This document shows positions 38,900-47,736 of a stretch of 54,024 bases of DNA, in pieces (positions within the stretch are counted from its first letter, which is position 1; each line of letters begins with the position of its first letter). This stretch comes from an uncultured Collinsella sp. (GTDB taxonomy: Bacteria; Actinomycetota; Coriobacteriia; Coriobacteriales; Coriobacteriaceae): assembly GCA_958427355.1 (NCBI GenBank), contig CAUACA010000015.1:1-54024 (forward strand), read 5' to 3'. The position numbers were made by a program, and so were the translations under genes. The notes below the pieces were generated by a model. That model was not told the origin of the DNA, did no database searches, and worked only from the letters and a program-made list of their open reading frames with translations.

Positions 38900-40897
38900 A
38901 TGGCAAAAAACACCGCAAACTATGGTAACGACAGTATTCGTCAGCTCAAGGACGAGGAGCGCGTACGCCTGCGCCCCGCCGTTATCTTTGGCTCGGACGG
39001 GCTCGACGGCTGCGCGCATGCCGCCTTCGAGATCCTGTCCAACGCCGTTGACGAGGCACGCCAGGGCTACGGCAAGCTCATCACCCTTACCGCCTTTCGC
39101 GATGGCTCTATCCAGGTAGAGGACAACGGCCGCGGCTGCCCGCTCGACTGGAACCCTTCCGAGAAGCGCTTTAACTGGGAGCTCGTCTTCTGCGAGCTCT
39201 ACGCCGGTGGCAAGTATAACAACAACCAGGGCGGCGACTACGACTTCTCGCTCGGTACCAACGGCCTGGGCTCCTGCGCGACCCAGTACGCTTCCGAATA
39301 CATGGACGTCACGGTTTGGCGCGACGGCAACAAGTACTCCCTGCACTTTAAGAAGGGCAAGGTTGTCGGCGCCAAAAAGAAGGCACTCGAGATTGAGCCC
39401 AGCGACGAGAACCGCACCGGCACCACTATCAAATGGCGTCCCGATCTTGAGGTCTTTACCTCGATTAGCATTCCCCACGATTGGTATCGCGAGACCATGC
39501 GCCGCCAGGCCGTGGTCAACGCCAACGTGACCTTCCGTCTGCGCATCGAAGGTGACGATGGCGAGTTTTCCGAAGAGGATTTTTGCTATCCCAAGGGCAT
39601 CGAAGACTACGTGCTCGAGAAGGTCGGTACCGACTACCTCACCGAGCCCTTCTTTATCGAGGCCGACCGTCGCGGTCGCGATCGCGAGGACCTGCCCGAT
39701 TACAACGTAAAAATCACCGCATGCATGTGCTTCTCGCGCACCTTCATGATGCAGGAGTACTACCACAATTCATCGTGGCTCGAGAACGGCGGTTCGCCCG
39801 AGAAGGCCGCCCGTAGCGCTCTGACCAGCGCCATCGATGCCTACATCAAGCAACAGGGCAAATACAACAAAAACGAGAGCGGCATCAAATGGCAGGACGT
39901 CCAGGACTGCCTGGTGCTGGTGACCAACTGCTTCTCCACTCAGACGTCCTACGAGAACCAGACCAAGAAGGCCATCAATAACCGCTTTATCCAGCAGGCT
40001 ATGACGGCCTTCTTTAAGGAGCGCCTCTCGACCTACTTGATCGAGAATAAAGACGCCGCCAACAAGATCATGGAGCAGGTGCTCATCAACAAGCGCTCGC
40101 GCGAGAACGCCGAGAAGACGCGTCAGAGCATCAAGACCAACCTGCAGCAGAAGACCGACATGGCCAACCGCGTGCAGAAGTTCATCGACTGCCGCTCCAA
40201 GGACAAGAGCCGTCGCGAGATCTACATCGTAGAGGGCGACTCGGCAGCGGGCGCCATTCGCACCTCGCGCGATGCCGAGTTCCAGGGCGTTATGCCCGTC
40301 CGCGGTAAGATCCTCAACTGCTTGAAGGAGGACTATCCGCGCATCTTTAAGTCCGACATCATCATGGACCTCATGCGTGTGCTGGGCTGCGGTGTGGAAA
40401 TCAAAGACAAACGCATCAAGAACCTCGGTGCCTTTGACCTGGACAACCTCAACTGGAACAAGGTCATCATCTGTACGGATGCCGACGTCGATGGCTACCA
40501 CATCCGCACGCTCGTACTCACCATGCTCTACCGCCTGGTGCCAACGCTTATCGACGAGGGCTACGTGTATATCGCCGAGTCGCCGCTCTACGAGATCAAC
40601 TGCAAAGAGAAGACCTACTTTGCCTACACCGAGCTCGAGAAGAACGGCATCCTCAAGGAGATCGGCGACCAGAAGTGTTCCATCAACCGCTCCAAGGGTC
40701 TTGGTGAGAACGATCCGGACATGATGTGGCTCACTACCATGAACCCCGAGACGCGTCGTCTGATCAAGGTGGAGCCCGAGGACGTCACCAGGATGGAAAC
40801 TATGTTCAACCTGTTGCTGGGCAACGACGAGGCAGGCCGCAAGCGCCATATCTCCGAGCACGGCAAGGAATACCTGGACCAGCTGGACCTGCAGTAG
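38900..40897 (+). CDS. Type IIA DNA topoisomerase subunit B (GyrB/ParE paralogue)
   Basis: A 665-residue ATPase subunit of a type IIA topoisomerase. The GHKL ATP site has ILSNAVDEA and VEDNGRG, GTNGLGS closes the lid, and the QTK-loop lysine is in ENQTKKAI. The TOPRIM domain has EGDSAAGA (GyrB has EGDSAGG) and later TDADVDGYHI. The length is that of GyrB/ParE, and insertions near 150-210 differ from textbook gyrase. Actinobacteria normally have gyrase alone, so this is probably a second enzyme with topo IV-like or damage-linked duties; which name is right cannot be settled here. It precedes the A subunit by 45 bp. Confidence 0.92.
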   Translation: MAKNTANYGNDSIRQLKDEERVRLRPAVIFGSDGLDGCAHAAFEILSNAVDEARQGYGKLITLTAFRDGSIQVEDNGRGCPLDWNPSEKRFNWELVFCELYAGGKYNNNQGGDYDFSLGTNGLGSCATQYASEYMDVTVWRDGNKYSLHFKKGKVVGAKKKALEIEPSDENRTGTTIKWRPDLEVFTSISIPHDWYRETMRRQAVVNANVTFRLRIEGDDGEFSEEDFCYPKGIEDYVLEKVGTDYLTEPFFIEADRRGRDREDLPDYNVKITACMCFSRTFMMQEYYHNSSWLENGGSPEKAARSALTSAIDAYIKQQGKYNKNESGIKWQDVQDCLVLVTNCFSTQTSYENQTKKAINNRFIQQAMTAFFKERLSTYLIENKDAANKIMEQVLINKRSRENAEKTRQSIKTNLQQKTDMANRVQKFIDCRSKDKSRREIYIVEGDSAAGAIRTSRDAEFQGVMPVRGKILNCLKEDYPRIFKSDIIMDLMRVLGCGVEIKDKRIKNLGAFDLDNLNWNKVIICTDADVDGYHIRTLVLTMLYRLVPTLIDEGYVYIAESPLYEINCKEKTYFAYTELEKNGILKEIGDQKCSINRSKGLGENDPDMMWLTTMNPETRRLIKVEPEDVTRMETMFNLLLGNDEAGRKRHISEHGKEYLDQLDLQ

Positions 40898-40942
40898 CAG
40901 CAAATCGATAACGACGGCCCATAAGAAGTTCAAGAGGATATC

Positions 40943-43183
40943 GTGGCAAAGAAGAAGACGAAGAACCAGCCAAAGAAAAAGCAGGTTAACGCCGAGAACG
41001 TCATCGGCCTGCACTCCGAGGTCACCGACCAGCCGATCACGCAGACGCTCGAGGTCAACTACATGCCCTACGCCATGAGCGTCAACGTCTCGCGTGCGTT
41101 CCCCGAGATCGACGGCTTTAAGCCCTCGCACCGCAAGCTGCTCTACACCATGTACAAGATGGGTCTGCTCAAGGGCGAACGCCAGAAGAGCGCCAACATC
41201 GTGGGCCAGACCATGAAGCTCAACCCGCACGGCGATGCCGCGATCTACGAGACGATGGTGCGTCTGGCAACCGGCAACGAGGCGTTGCTCGCACCGTTCG
41301 TTGAGTCGAAGGGCAACTTTGGCAAGTACTATTCGGGCGACCTGAGCTACGCCGCCTCGCGTTATACCGAGGCCAAGCTCTCCCCCATCAGCGCCGAGAT
41401 CTTCAAGGACATCGACAAGGACCCGGTCGACTTCGTCGACAGCTACGACGGTGCCATGAAGGAGCCGCGCCTGCTGCCCACCACGTTCCCCAACATCCTT
41501 GTCTCGGCCAACAAGGGCATCGGCGTCGCCATGGCGTCCGACATCTGCGGTTTCAACCTCAACGAGGTCTGCACCGCCACCATGCACTACCTGCAGGATC
41601 CCGACTGCGACCTGCTCGAGTACATGCCCATGCCCGACTTCTCGACCGGCGGCGAAATTATCTACCGCCGCGAGGAGATGGAGAAGATCGTCGAGACCGG
41701 CCTTGGCAGCTTCCAGATCCGCTCCCGCTGGCGTTGGATTCCCGAAGAGCGCATTATCGAGGTCCACGAGATCCCCTACACCACCAAGACCGATGTCATC
41801 ATTGAGCGCATCGTCAAGCTCTCCAAAGAGGGCAAGGTCAAGGAGATCGCTGACATCCGCGACGAAACCGACCTCTCGGGCTTGCGCATCGCTATCGACC
41901 TTAAACGCGGCGTCGACCCCGACAAGCTCATGGCCAAGCTCTATCGCTCGACCACGCTGCAGGATTCGTTCTCGTGCAACTTCAACGTGCTGGTCGACGG
42001 CTATCCCCGCGTTATGGGTGTGCGCCAGATTCTGCACGAGTGGGTCAAGTGGCGTATTGAGTCCACGCGTCGCCGCATTAACTTTGACCTGGGTAAAAAG
42101 TCCGAGCGCCTGCACTTGCTGCACGGCCTCGAGGCGATTTTGCTCGACATCGACAAGGCCATCGCTATCATCCGCGGCACCAAGCTCGAAGCCGAGGTCG
42201 TGCCCAACCTTATGAAGGGTTTCGACATCGACGAGACCCAGGCCGAGTTTGTTGCCGAACTTAAGCTCCGCAACATCAACGAGGAATACATCCTCAACCG
42301 CACCAAGGACATCGCTAAGCTCGAGGGTGAGATTGCCGAGCTTGAGGAGATTCTCTCGAGCGAGGACAACATCAAGAAGGTCATCAGCGACGAGCTGGCC
42401 GCGGTCAACAAGAAGTACGTGATGCCGCGCCGCACGGGCAGGATCGAGCCCCATGAGGTTATCGAGGTAAGCCTGGAGCCCGAGGTCGAGGAGTATCCGG
42501 TTACCATCATGCTCTCGCGCGAGGGCTATCTGAAAAAGATGACGGACCGTGTGCTCAAGAAAGCTGCGACGCTCAAGTACAAGGACGGCGATAAACCCTT
42601 TATCGAGTTTCCGTCCTCCAACACCCACGAGCTGCTGGTCTTTACCAACAAGAGCCAGGTGTACAAGTGCAAGGTTGCGGCGTTTGAGGACACCAAGTCG
42701 GCACAGCTGGGCTCGTACCTGCCCACCGACCTTGAGATGGAACCCGACGAGAGCGTGATCTGGGTCATCGACCCCGAGGACTACACGGCCGACGTGCTGT
42801 TTGTCTTTGAGAACGGCCGTGTGGTGCGCGTCGCACTTGCCGGATACGCCACCAAGACCAACCGCAAGCGCCTCAAGAACGCCATCTACGGCGGCAGCAA
42901 GCTGCTGTATGCGCAGGTGCTCAAGGAAGACCGCGACCTCGCGCTGGTCTCGAGCGACTACCGCCTGATGAACTTCAACACGTCGCTGCTCAAGACCAAG
43001 ACGACTACCAACACGCAGGGCGTCCAGGCCTTTACGGCCAAGAAGGGCCGCTCGGTCACCACCGTCGGCACGACCGAGGAGATTCTTGGCGCCGGCGTCT
43101 CGACCGAGAAGTTCACCGCGCAGAGCCTGCCCTCTGCCGGCGCCCTCATGAAGGAAAACGACATGCCGAGCCTGTTTGACTAG
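40943..43183 (+). CDS. Type IIA DNA topoisomerase subunit A (GyrA/ParC paralogue)
   Basis: A 746-residue DNA-cleaving subunit. The catalytic tyrosine is Y141 in AASRYTEAKLS, with DGFKPSHRKLLY, the FGKYYSG loop and GIGVAMAS further marking the breakage-reunion domain. A coiled coil near 430-480 follows. The C-terminal domain is short and lacks an evident GyrA-box, as in ParC-like proteins. A lysine-rich start (MAKKKTKNQPKKKQ) begins at GTG 40943. It is cotranscribed with subunit B and closes with a strong terminator. Its last 380 bp recur in damaged form at 49728-49979. Confidence 0.92.
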   Translation: MAKKKTKNQPKKKQVNAENVIGLHSEVTDQPITQTLEVNYMPYAMSVNVSRAFPEIDGFKPSHRKLLYTMYKMGLLKGERQKSANIVGQTMKLNPHGDAAIYETMVRLATGNEALLAPFVESKGNFGKYYSGDLSYAASRYTEAKLSPISAEIFKDIDKDPVDFVDSYDGAMKEPRLLPTTFPNILVSANKGIGVAMASDICGFNLNEVCTATMHYLQDPDCDLLEYMPMPDFSTGGEIIYRREEMEKIVETGLGSFQIRSRWRWIPEERIIEVHEIPYTTKTDVIIERIVKLSKEGKVKEIADIRDETDLSGLRIAIDLKRGVDPDKLMAKLYRSTTLQDSFSCNFNVLVDGYPRVMGVRQILHEWVKWRIESTRRRINFDLGKKSERLHLLHGLEAILLDIDKAIAIIRGTKLEAEVVPNLMKGFDIDETQAEFVAELKLRNINEEYILNRTKDIAKLEGEIAELEEILSSEDNIKKVISDELAAVNKKYVMPRRTGRIEPHEVIEVSLEPEVEEYPVTIMLSREGYLKKMTDRVLKKAATLKYKDGDKPFIEFPSSNTHELLVFTNKSQVYKCKVAAFEDTKSAQLGSYLPTDLEMEPDESVIWVIDPEDYTADVLFVFENGRVVRVALAGYATKTNRKRLKNAIYGGSKLLYAQVLKEDRDLALVSSDYRLMNFNTSLLKTKTTTNTQGVQAFTAKKGRSVTTVGTTEEILGAGVSTEKFTAQSLPSAGALMKENDMPSLFD

Positions 43184-43219
43184 GACGACGGCAACGAGAT
43201 CGTTAGATACTTCGCAAAG

Positions 43220-43270
43220 CGACGAGGCCCGGAACGCAACGGCATTGCGCCCGGGACTCGTCGTTTTTCT
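43220..43270 (+). terminator. Intrinsic terminator of the topoisomerase operon
   Basis: CGACGAG-CCCGG and CCGGG-CTCGTCG arms form a long GC stem with one unpaired base on each side, closed by T5 CTTCT starting at 43264. Confidence 0.85.
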
Positions 43271-43367
43271 TCTCAACTATTTTTTAACGCAGATAAATTG
43301 ATTTCTGCTTATTTTTCTGCGTAAAAAATGTCAGCGTCACTGCTTCGATGCCCTTTGGTCAGTCATT

Positions 43368-43420
43368 AGCAAAACTTGCAAACGTTAGCAAAACTTGCAA
43401 AAATAAGCAAAACTTGCAAA
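43368..43420 (+). promoter_or_regulatory. Three 15-bp iterons at 19-bp steps before the second AAA ATPase
   Basis: AGCAAAACTTGCAAA occurs at 43368-43382, 43387-43401 and 43406-43420, each start exactly 19 bp after the last. Every unit contains the dyad GCAA-AAC-TTGC. The last copy supplies the AAA of the AAAGGAG ribosome site of the gene at 43430. A weak promoter, TTGATT (43298) with TAAAAA (43322), lies upstream. Confidence 0.9.
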
Positions 43421-43429
43421 GGAGCTACC

Positions 43430-44524
43430 ATGGAGTACAGCAAGAACCCCTTTACCCCGACGTTCGGAAGCGTCCCTCCCTTTCTAGCGGGTCGCGAGCA
43501 TATCCTGCGTGACATCAACCGTGGCTTTATCAATGGCCCGGGAGATCCCAACCTGTCGACTATTTTTACTGGCGCAAGGGGAACGGGCAAGACGGCGCTT
43601 CTCTCGCTCCTTTCAGAAACGGCGCTTGAACACGACTGGATTGCAGCAAATGTCTCCGCCATGCCAGGCATGCTCGAAGATATTATCGAGCGAACCAAAG
43701 AGGCCGCAGATAGCTACCTCTCACAGCCTCACGCGCGCATAAACGGTGTTCAAATTGGCCCAGTGGGCATCGATTGGACATATGCTCAAGAGGCTCAGGG
43801 CAACTGGCGCACGCGCATGAATGGCATCTTTAAGCAACTCGAAAAACATGACATCGGACTTCTCATCACCATCGATGAAGTCACCGTCGATCTTGATGAA
43901 ATGCTCCAATTTGCCTCTGTTTACCAGCACTTTGTGCGCGAAGGTAAAAAAGTCGCCCTACTCATGGCAGGACTACCCTACAAAGTATCGGCACTGCTAC
44001 GCAACGATTCCGTCTCGTTCCTCAGGCGTTCCCAATATCATCAGTTGGGACGAATCACTGACGTTGAAATTGCAAACGCATTCCGCAAAACCGTTGAGGC
44101 CGGAGGCCGCTCAATCACGCCAGAAGCGCTCGAGGATGCCGTGAAGGCCGTCGACGGATTTCCCTATATGATGCAGCTCGTCGGATATCGCACATGGGAT
44201 GTTTCGGAGAACTCGCCCCAAATCAGTGCATCCGATGTACAGCAGGGTTCTCTGCTTGCCCGCATGGAGCTGCGCGATCGAATTCTCGAAACGACCTATC
44301 GGGAGCTTTCCGATAAAGACATTGAGTTTTTGCTCGCGATGCTGCCCGATTCTGGCCCCAGCAGGGTCTCGGAGATAGCCAAACGCATGGGCGTCGCCAG
44401 CAACTACGCAAGCCAATACAAACGCCGCCTCCTGGAGGACGGCGTCATTGGAGAGCGCGGGCGTGGTCTCGTTGGCTTTGACATTCCCGCGTTCAGGGAA
44501 TTCTTGAACGAGAAGGCGTTTTAG
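43430..44524 (+). CDS. AAA ATPase with C-terminal winged helix (AAA_16-like)
   Basis: A 364-residue ATPase. A zinc-free opening NPFTPTFGSVPPFLAGRE leads to the P-loop GARGTGKT (48-55); Walker B is GLLITIDEV; sensor and lid helices follow (EVFR-like AFRKTVEAGG and DGFPYMMQLVGY). The C-terminal 75 residues form a winged helix (VSEIAKRMGVASNYASQYKRRLLEDGVI). No nuclease domain is seen. It is not closely similar to the other two ATPases here. ATG at 43430 is set by AAAGGAG; the open frame further up is the iteron array. The array suggests that it binds its own upstream DNA. Confidence 0.85.
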   Translation: MEYSKNPFTPTFGSVPPFLAGREHILRDINRGFINGPGDPNLSTIFTGARGTGKTALLSLLSETALEHDWIAANVSAMPGMLEDIIERTKEAADSYLSQPHARINGVQIGPVGIDWTYAQEAQGNWRTRMNGIFKQLEKHDIGLLITIDEVTVDLDEMLQFASVYQHFVREGKKVALLMAGLPYKVSALLRNDSVSFLRRSQYHQLGRITDVEIANAFRKTVEAGGRSITPEALEDAVKAVDGFPYMMQLVGYRTWDVSENSPQISASDVQQGSLLARMELRDRILETTYRELSDKDIEFLLAMLPDSGPSRVSEIAKRMGVASNYASQYKRRLLEDGVIGERGRGLVGFDIPAFREFLNEKAF

Positions 44525-44632
44525 CACGCCGGAATTGTCCGCGGAAGCATCAACGCATGGCAATCAGCATTCCTCTTGATAAGGACAGCAAGCATTTCCA
44601 CCAACACCGATTGCCTTGCGTTCTTCTTGTCC

Positions 44633-45163
44633 TTAGGCGAGCTTGCGAGCGAGCTCTCGCACCTCTTCCAACTTGGGCGAAGAGGCCATGCTGTCGCGCT
44701 CGGTCATACCGCTAATGGTGATAATGCCCTGGTCCTCCCACTTGCAGTACGCGCAGGTTGACTTGTACATGGCGATCGCCGCGTCATAGACGCCCTCGCT
44801 GTGACTATCGAGCAAAAGGGCCGTCTTGGTGAACGGGAAGCCCGTAGCACCGAAGGCGTACAGGCGGTCGATGGCGGCCTTCTCCTGCGCAGTGATATCA
44901 AACCAGTAGATGGGCGAAGCGAAGACAACCATGTCGGCGTCTTTCAGCGACTCGATCACGTCGGCCATGTCATCCTTCTGCACACAGGTGCCCTCATGGG
45001 TAAAGCAGTACTGGCATCCCAGACAACCAGCGATCTTTTTGCCGGCAACGCGGATGACCTCGACCGTATGGCCGGCCTCTCGCGCGGTCTCGGCAAACAC
45101 CTCGACCATGGTGTCGGTATTAGCGCCCTTGCGCGGGCTACCACTCAATACAACGATATTCAT
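44633..45163 (-). CDS. Flavodoxin family / NADPH-dependent FMN reductase
   Basis: A 176-residue flavoprotein. The FMN phosphate loop SGSPRKGANTD and FASPIYWFDITAQEKAAIDR are those of iron-sulfur flavoprotein-type NAD(P)H-FMN reductases. Four cysteines in CLGCQYCFTHEGTC could bind an iron-sulfur cluster or be redox-active. It probably reduces quinones, nitroaromatics or other electrophiles. AAGGAGGG precedes the ATG. It lies last of three genes read leftward from the MerR-type operator at 47150, with a 147-bp gap before it. Confidence 0.9.
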   Translation of the reverse strand: MNIVVLSGSPRKGANTDTMVEVFAETAREAGHTVEVIRVAGKKIAGCLGCQYCFTHEGTCVQKDDMADVIESLKDADMVVFASPIYWFDITAQEKAAIDRLYAFGATGFPFTKTALLLDSHSEGVYDAAIAMYKSTCAYCKWEDQGIITISGMTERDSMASSPKLEEVRELARKLA

Positions 45164-45310
45164 AAGAATCTCCCTCCTTCATGCCGCAGGCGCGCGGCAC
45201 ACATTTTGTTGTAACCAAAACAGATGGAGTTATTCAATCGCCTCGTTTCAGCTACTCCCACTCTTTAGAAGGATCGTCGCTGGAGACTTGGCATTAAATC
45301 AAGGCACGCC

Positions 45311-46282
45311 TTATTTCAGATGCTCCCCAAAGAACGCCTTCAGCTTTTCAAACGGAATGACATCCATCTGATCGTAAAGGTCGGTGTGGCTGGCTCCGGG
45401 GATAATGAGCAGCTCCTTGTTGTCTCCGGTCAACTTGCCGTACGCAGTTTCGCTGAAATAGCGGGAGTGCGCCTTCTCGCCGTGCACCAGCAGCACGGCG
45501 GAGCGGATTTCGCTGCTGTATTGCAAAATCGGCATATTCAAAAATGACAGCGAAGACGTCACATTCCAGCCGCCGTTGGAGTTCAAGCTGCGGGGATGGT
45601 AGCCACGCGGAGTCTTGTAGTAGGCGTAATAGTCCTTTACAAACTGCGGTGCGTCCTCCGGTAGCGGATCGACCACGCCGCCCGCCAGCGCGTAGCTGCC
45701 GTTTCTATAGTCCTCGGTGCGCTGCGCGTTCAGTGCCTTTCGCTTTTCAAAGCGTGCCTTCTCGGAATCCTCGGCGTCAAAATAGCCGTTGGCATTCACG
45801 CGGGTCATGTCGTACATGGTCATGGCCGCAGTAGCTTTGATACGGGTATCAATAGCTGCGGCATTAATCGCCATGCCGCCCCAACCGCAGATGCCGATGA
45901 TGCCGATGCGCTCCGGGTCAACGTTTTCCTGCACAGAGAGGAAATCCACCGCTGCGCAGAAGTCCTCGGTGTTGATGTCCGGCGAAGCTACATAGCGGGG
46001 CGTGCCGCCGCTCTCACCGGTATAGGACGGGTCGAAGGCAATTGCGAAAAAGCCCAGCTCCGCCATTTTCTGAGCGTACAGACCGGATGACTGCTCCTTC
46101 ACCGCGCCAAACGGGCCGCTAATGGCGATGGCGGGCAGTTTGCCTTCCGCGTTCTTCGGCACGTAGACATCGGCCGCCAGCGTGATGCCGTATCGGTTGT
46201 GGAAGGTCACCTTGCTGTGCTCGACCTTGTCACTTTTGGGGAACACCTTGTCCCATTCTTGCGTCAGATTCAACTGCTCCAT
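45311..46282 (-). CDS. Alpha/beta hydrolase with cysteine at the nucleophile position
   Basis: A 323-residue alpha/beta hydrolase of the dienelactone hydrolase/YcjY kind. The nucleophile elbow reads GICGWGG, so a Cys stands where Ser is usual; the charge-relay His is in IIPGASHTDLYDQ. The N-terminal part (NRYGITLAADVYVPKN) is typical. Substrates may be esters or lactones. It begins 2 bp after the cupin gene ends and is its operon partner. Activity is inferred from fold only. Confidence 0.9.
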   Translation of the reverse strand: MEQLNLTQEWDKVFPKSDKVEHSKVTFHNRYGITLAADVYVPKNAEGKLPAIAISGPFGAVKEQSSGLYAQKMAELGFFAIAFDPSYTGESGGTPRYVASPDINTEDFCAAVDFLSVQENVDPERIGIIGICGWGGMAINAAAIDTRIKATAAMTMYDMTRVNANGYFDAEDSEKARFEKRKALNAQRTEDYRNGSYALAGGVVDPLPEDAPQFVKDYYAYYKTPRGYHPRSLNSNGGWNVTSSLSFLNMPILQYSSEIRSAVLLVHGEKAHSRYFSETAYGKLTGDNKELLIIPGASHTDLYDQMDVIPFEKLKAFFGEHLK

Positions 46283-46284
46283 GC

Positions 46285-47049
46285 TTAAACCTCCCTGCTA
46301 GTCGCTTTAAGGTATCTCTCGTCGTCCACAGGCTCCAGCCACTCGCTAGAGCCATCCTCGCCCGGAACCTCCAACGCGAGATGCGAGAACCAGCTGTCGG
46401 GCGCGGCGCCGTGCCAGTGCTTCACCCCCGGGGCGATGTTGACCACGTCGCCGGGGCGCAGCTCCTGTGCCGGCTTTCCCCATTCCTGGTAGAACCCTCG
46501 ACCAGCCACGCAGACGAGGATCTGTCCGCCACCGCTTTTGGCGTGATGGATATGCCAGTTGTTGCGGCAGCCAGGCTCAAACGTCACGTTGTAGACGCCG
46601 ACCTGCTCAGTGGAAAGAGGCGCGAGGTAGCTTTGACCGATAAAGAACTTCGCGAAGGCGTCGTTGGGGGCACCGATGGGGAAAACCATCTCGTTTTGGT
46701 GCTGAGCCTTTGCGTCGGCGGCATCGTCGTCCGCCCAGACCTCCTTCGCCATGCGGAAGGCAGCCCACGCCTTGGGCCAACCCGCATAAAACGCTGCGTG
46801 CGTAAGGATCTCCGCTATCTCCGCCTTGGTCACGCCGTTGTTCTTTGCGGACGTCAGGTGATATTTGAACGAAGAGTCCGTCAGCCCCTGCGCCATTAGG
46901 GCCACCACCGTCACCACGCTGCGGTCGCGCAAGGAGAGCTCGCCCTCCCGGCTCCACACCTCGCCAAACAGCACATCGTCATTGAGCTGTGCGAATTTGG
47001 GGGCAAACTCACCCAGGGCATCTCTGCCCGCCGTCTGCTTAATTGCCAT
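46285..47049 (-). CDS. Carboxymuconolactone decarboxylase-cupin fusion protein
   Basis: A 254-residue two-domain protein. Residues 1-115 are a CMD/AhpD-like helical domain (LRDRSVVTVVALMAQG and KAEIAEILTHAAFYAGWPKA) but without the CxxC of AhpD; residues about 130-250 are a cupin with the metal-site motif NWHIHHAKSGGGQILVCVAGRG and a later VKHWHGA. Such fusions are common in anaerobes and are linked to aldehyde, quinone or electrophile stress. It is the first gene of the MerR-controlled leftward operon. ATG at 47049 is preferred; TTG at 47055 is possible. A tail fragment of a near-identical gene lies at 53305. Confidence 0.92.
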   Translation of the reverse strand: MAIKQTAGRDALGEFAPKFAQLNDDVLFGEVWSREGELSLRDRSVVTVVALMAQGLTDSSFKYHLTSAKNNGVTKAEIAEILTHAAFYAGWPKAWAAFRMAKEVWADDDAADAKAQHQNEMVFPIGAPNDAFAKFFIGQSYLAPLSTEQVGVYNVTFEPGCRNNWHIHHAKSGGGQILVCVAGRGFYQEWGKPAQELRPGDVVNIAPGVKHWHGAAPDSWFSHLALEVPGEDGSSEWLEPVDDERYLKATSREV

Positions 47050-47129
47050 AACCAACTATCTCCCGTCGATGGTTCTGAACGCAAATCAGTTTCCGCATTA
47101 CGGAACGCCCCTTGCGCTCCCGATTTGCA

Positions 47130-47172
47130 TTGACGAGAATGAAGGTAATACCTAAACCTGACTTTAGGTCAA
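47130..47172 (-). promoter_or_regulatory. MerR-type promoter-operator
   Basis: A perfect 7-bp dyad ACCTAAA (47150-47156) and TTTAGGT (47163-47169) lies in the spacer of a leftward promoter: -35 TTGACC at 47172-47167 and -10 TATTAC or TACCTT further left. The CTTGACCTAAAGT start is the design of YyaN/AdhR-type MerR targets, in which the regulator untwists an over-long spacer. It lies between the cupin gene and merR. Confidence 0.7.
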
Positions 47173-47203
47173 GGGATGAACTCGAGATTTATCCGGAGGA
47201 GCC

Positions 47204-47644
47204 ATGTACACAATCGGACAGGTGTCGGAGATGTTCGGCTTGCCCGCCTCGACGCTGCGATATTACGACAAGCAGGGATTGTTCCCGGGATTGGAGCGGA
47301 CGTCCGGCATTCGCCAATTCGGCGGCACGGAACTTGAGGCGCTTCGAGTTATCGAATGCCTAAAGAAAGCGGGGATGGAGATCAAGGACATCCGGTTGTT
47401 CATGGAATGGTGCGCGGAAGGCCCATCTACATACCCCCAGCGCAAGGCCATGTTCGAGGACCGGAAGGCCCACATGGAGTCGGAGATCGCGAAGATGAAC
47501 CGCGCGCTGGACATGCTGAAGTTCAAATGCTGGTATTACGAGCAGCTGAATCAAGGCGATAACGAGGCTGAGCTGAAGGCCATGATTCCCGACGGCTTGC
47601 CGGAAGAGGTCAAAAAGGCCTACGAAAACGCCCACGCTCGATAG
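47204..47644 (+). CDS. MerR family transcriptional regulator (YyaN/AdhR-like)
   Basis: A 146-residue MerR protein. The winged helix (YTIGQVSEMFGLPASTLRYYDKQGLFP) opens it, GIRQFGGTELEALRVIECLKKAGMEIKDIR follows, and a dimer coiled coil ends it with a Cys in KFKCWYYEQLN. That Cys position resembles thiol-sensing AdhR/NmlR members. GGAGGAGCC precedes the ATG. It is divergent from the cupin/hydrolase/reductase operon and probably activates it on electrophile exposure. Confidence 0.92.
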   Translation: MYTIGQVSEMFGLPASTLRYYDKQGLFPGLERTSGIRQFGGTELEALRVIECLKKAGMEIKDIRLFMEWCAEGPSTYPQRKAMFEDRKAHMESEIAKMNRALDMLKFKCWYYEQLNQGDNEAELKAMIPDGLPEEVKKAYENAHAR

Positions 47645-47736
47645 CGACGTTTGATGTTGAGGGGGCTTCGGCGCCGAGCCGCATTTGGTTAGGAGTGCGA
47701 ATGCCGTTTCTGCTCCTTGGGCTCTATCCGTGTTTG

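Noticed and set aside
39770..43276. A 1168-codon open frame antisense to the topoisomerase genes
   Set aside because: It is antisense to two well-supported genes, has no ribosome site and reads as Val/Leu/His-rich nonsense caused by third-position GC bias.
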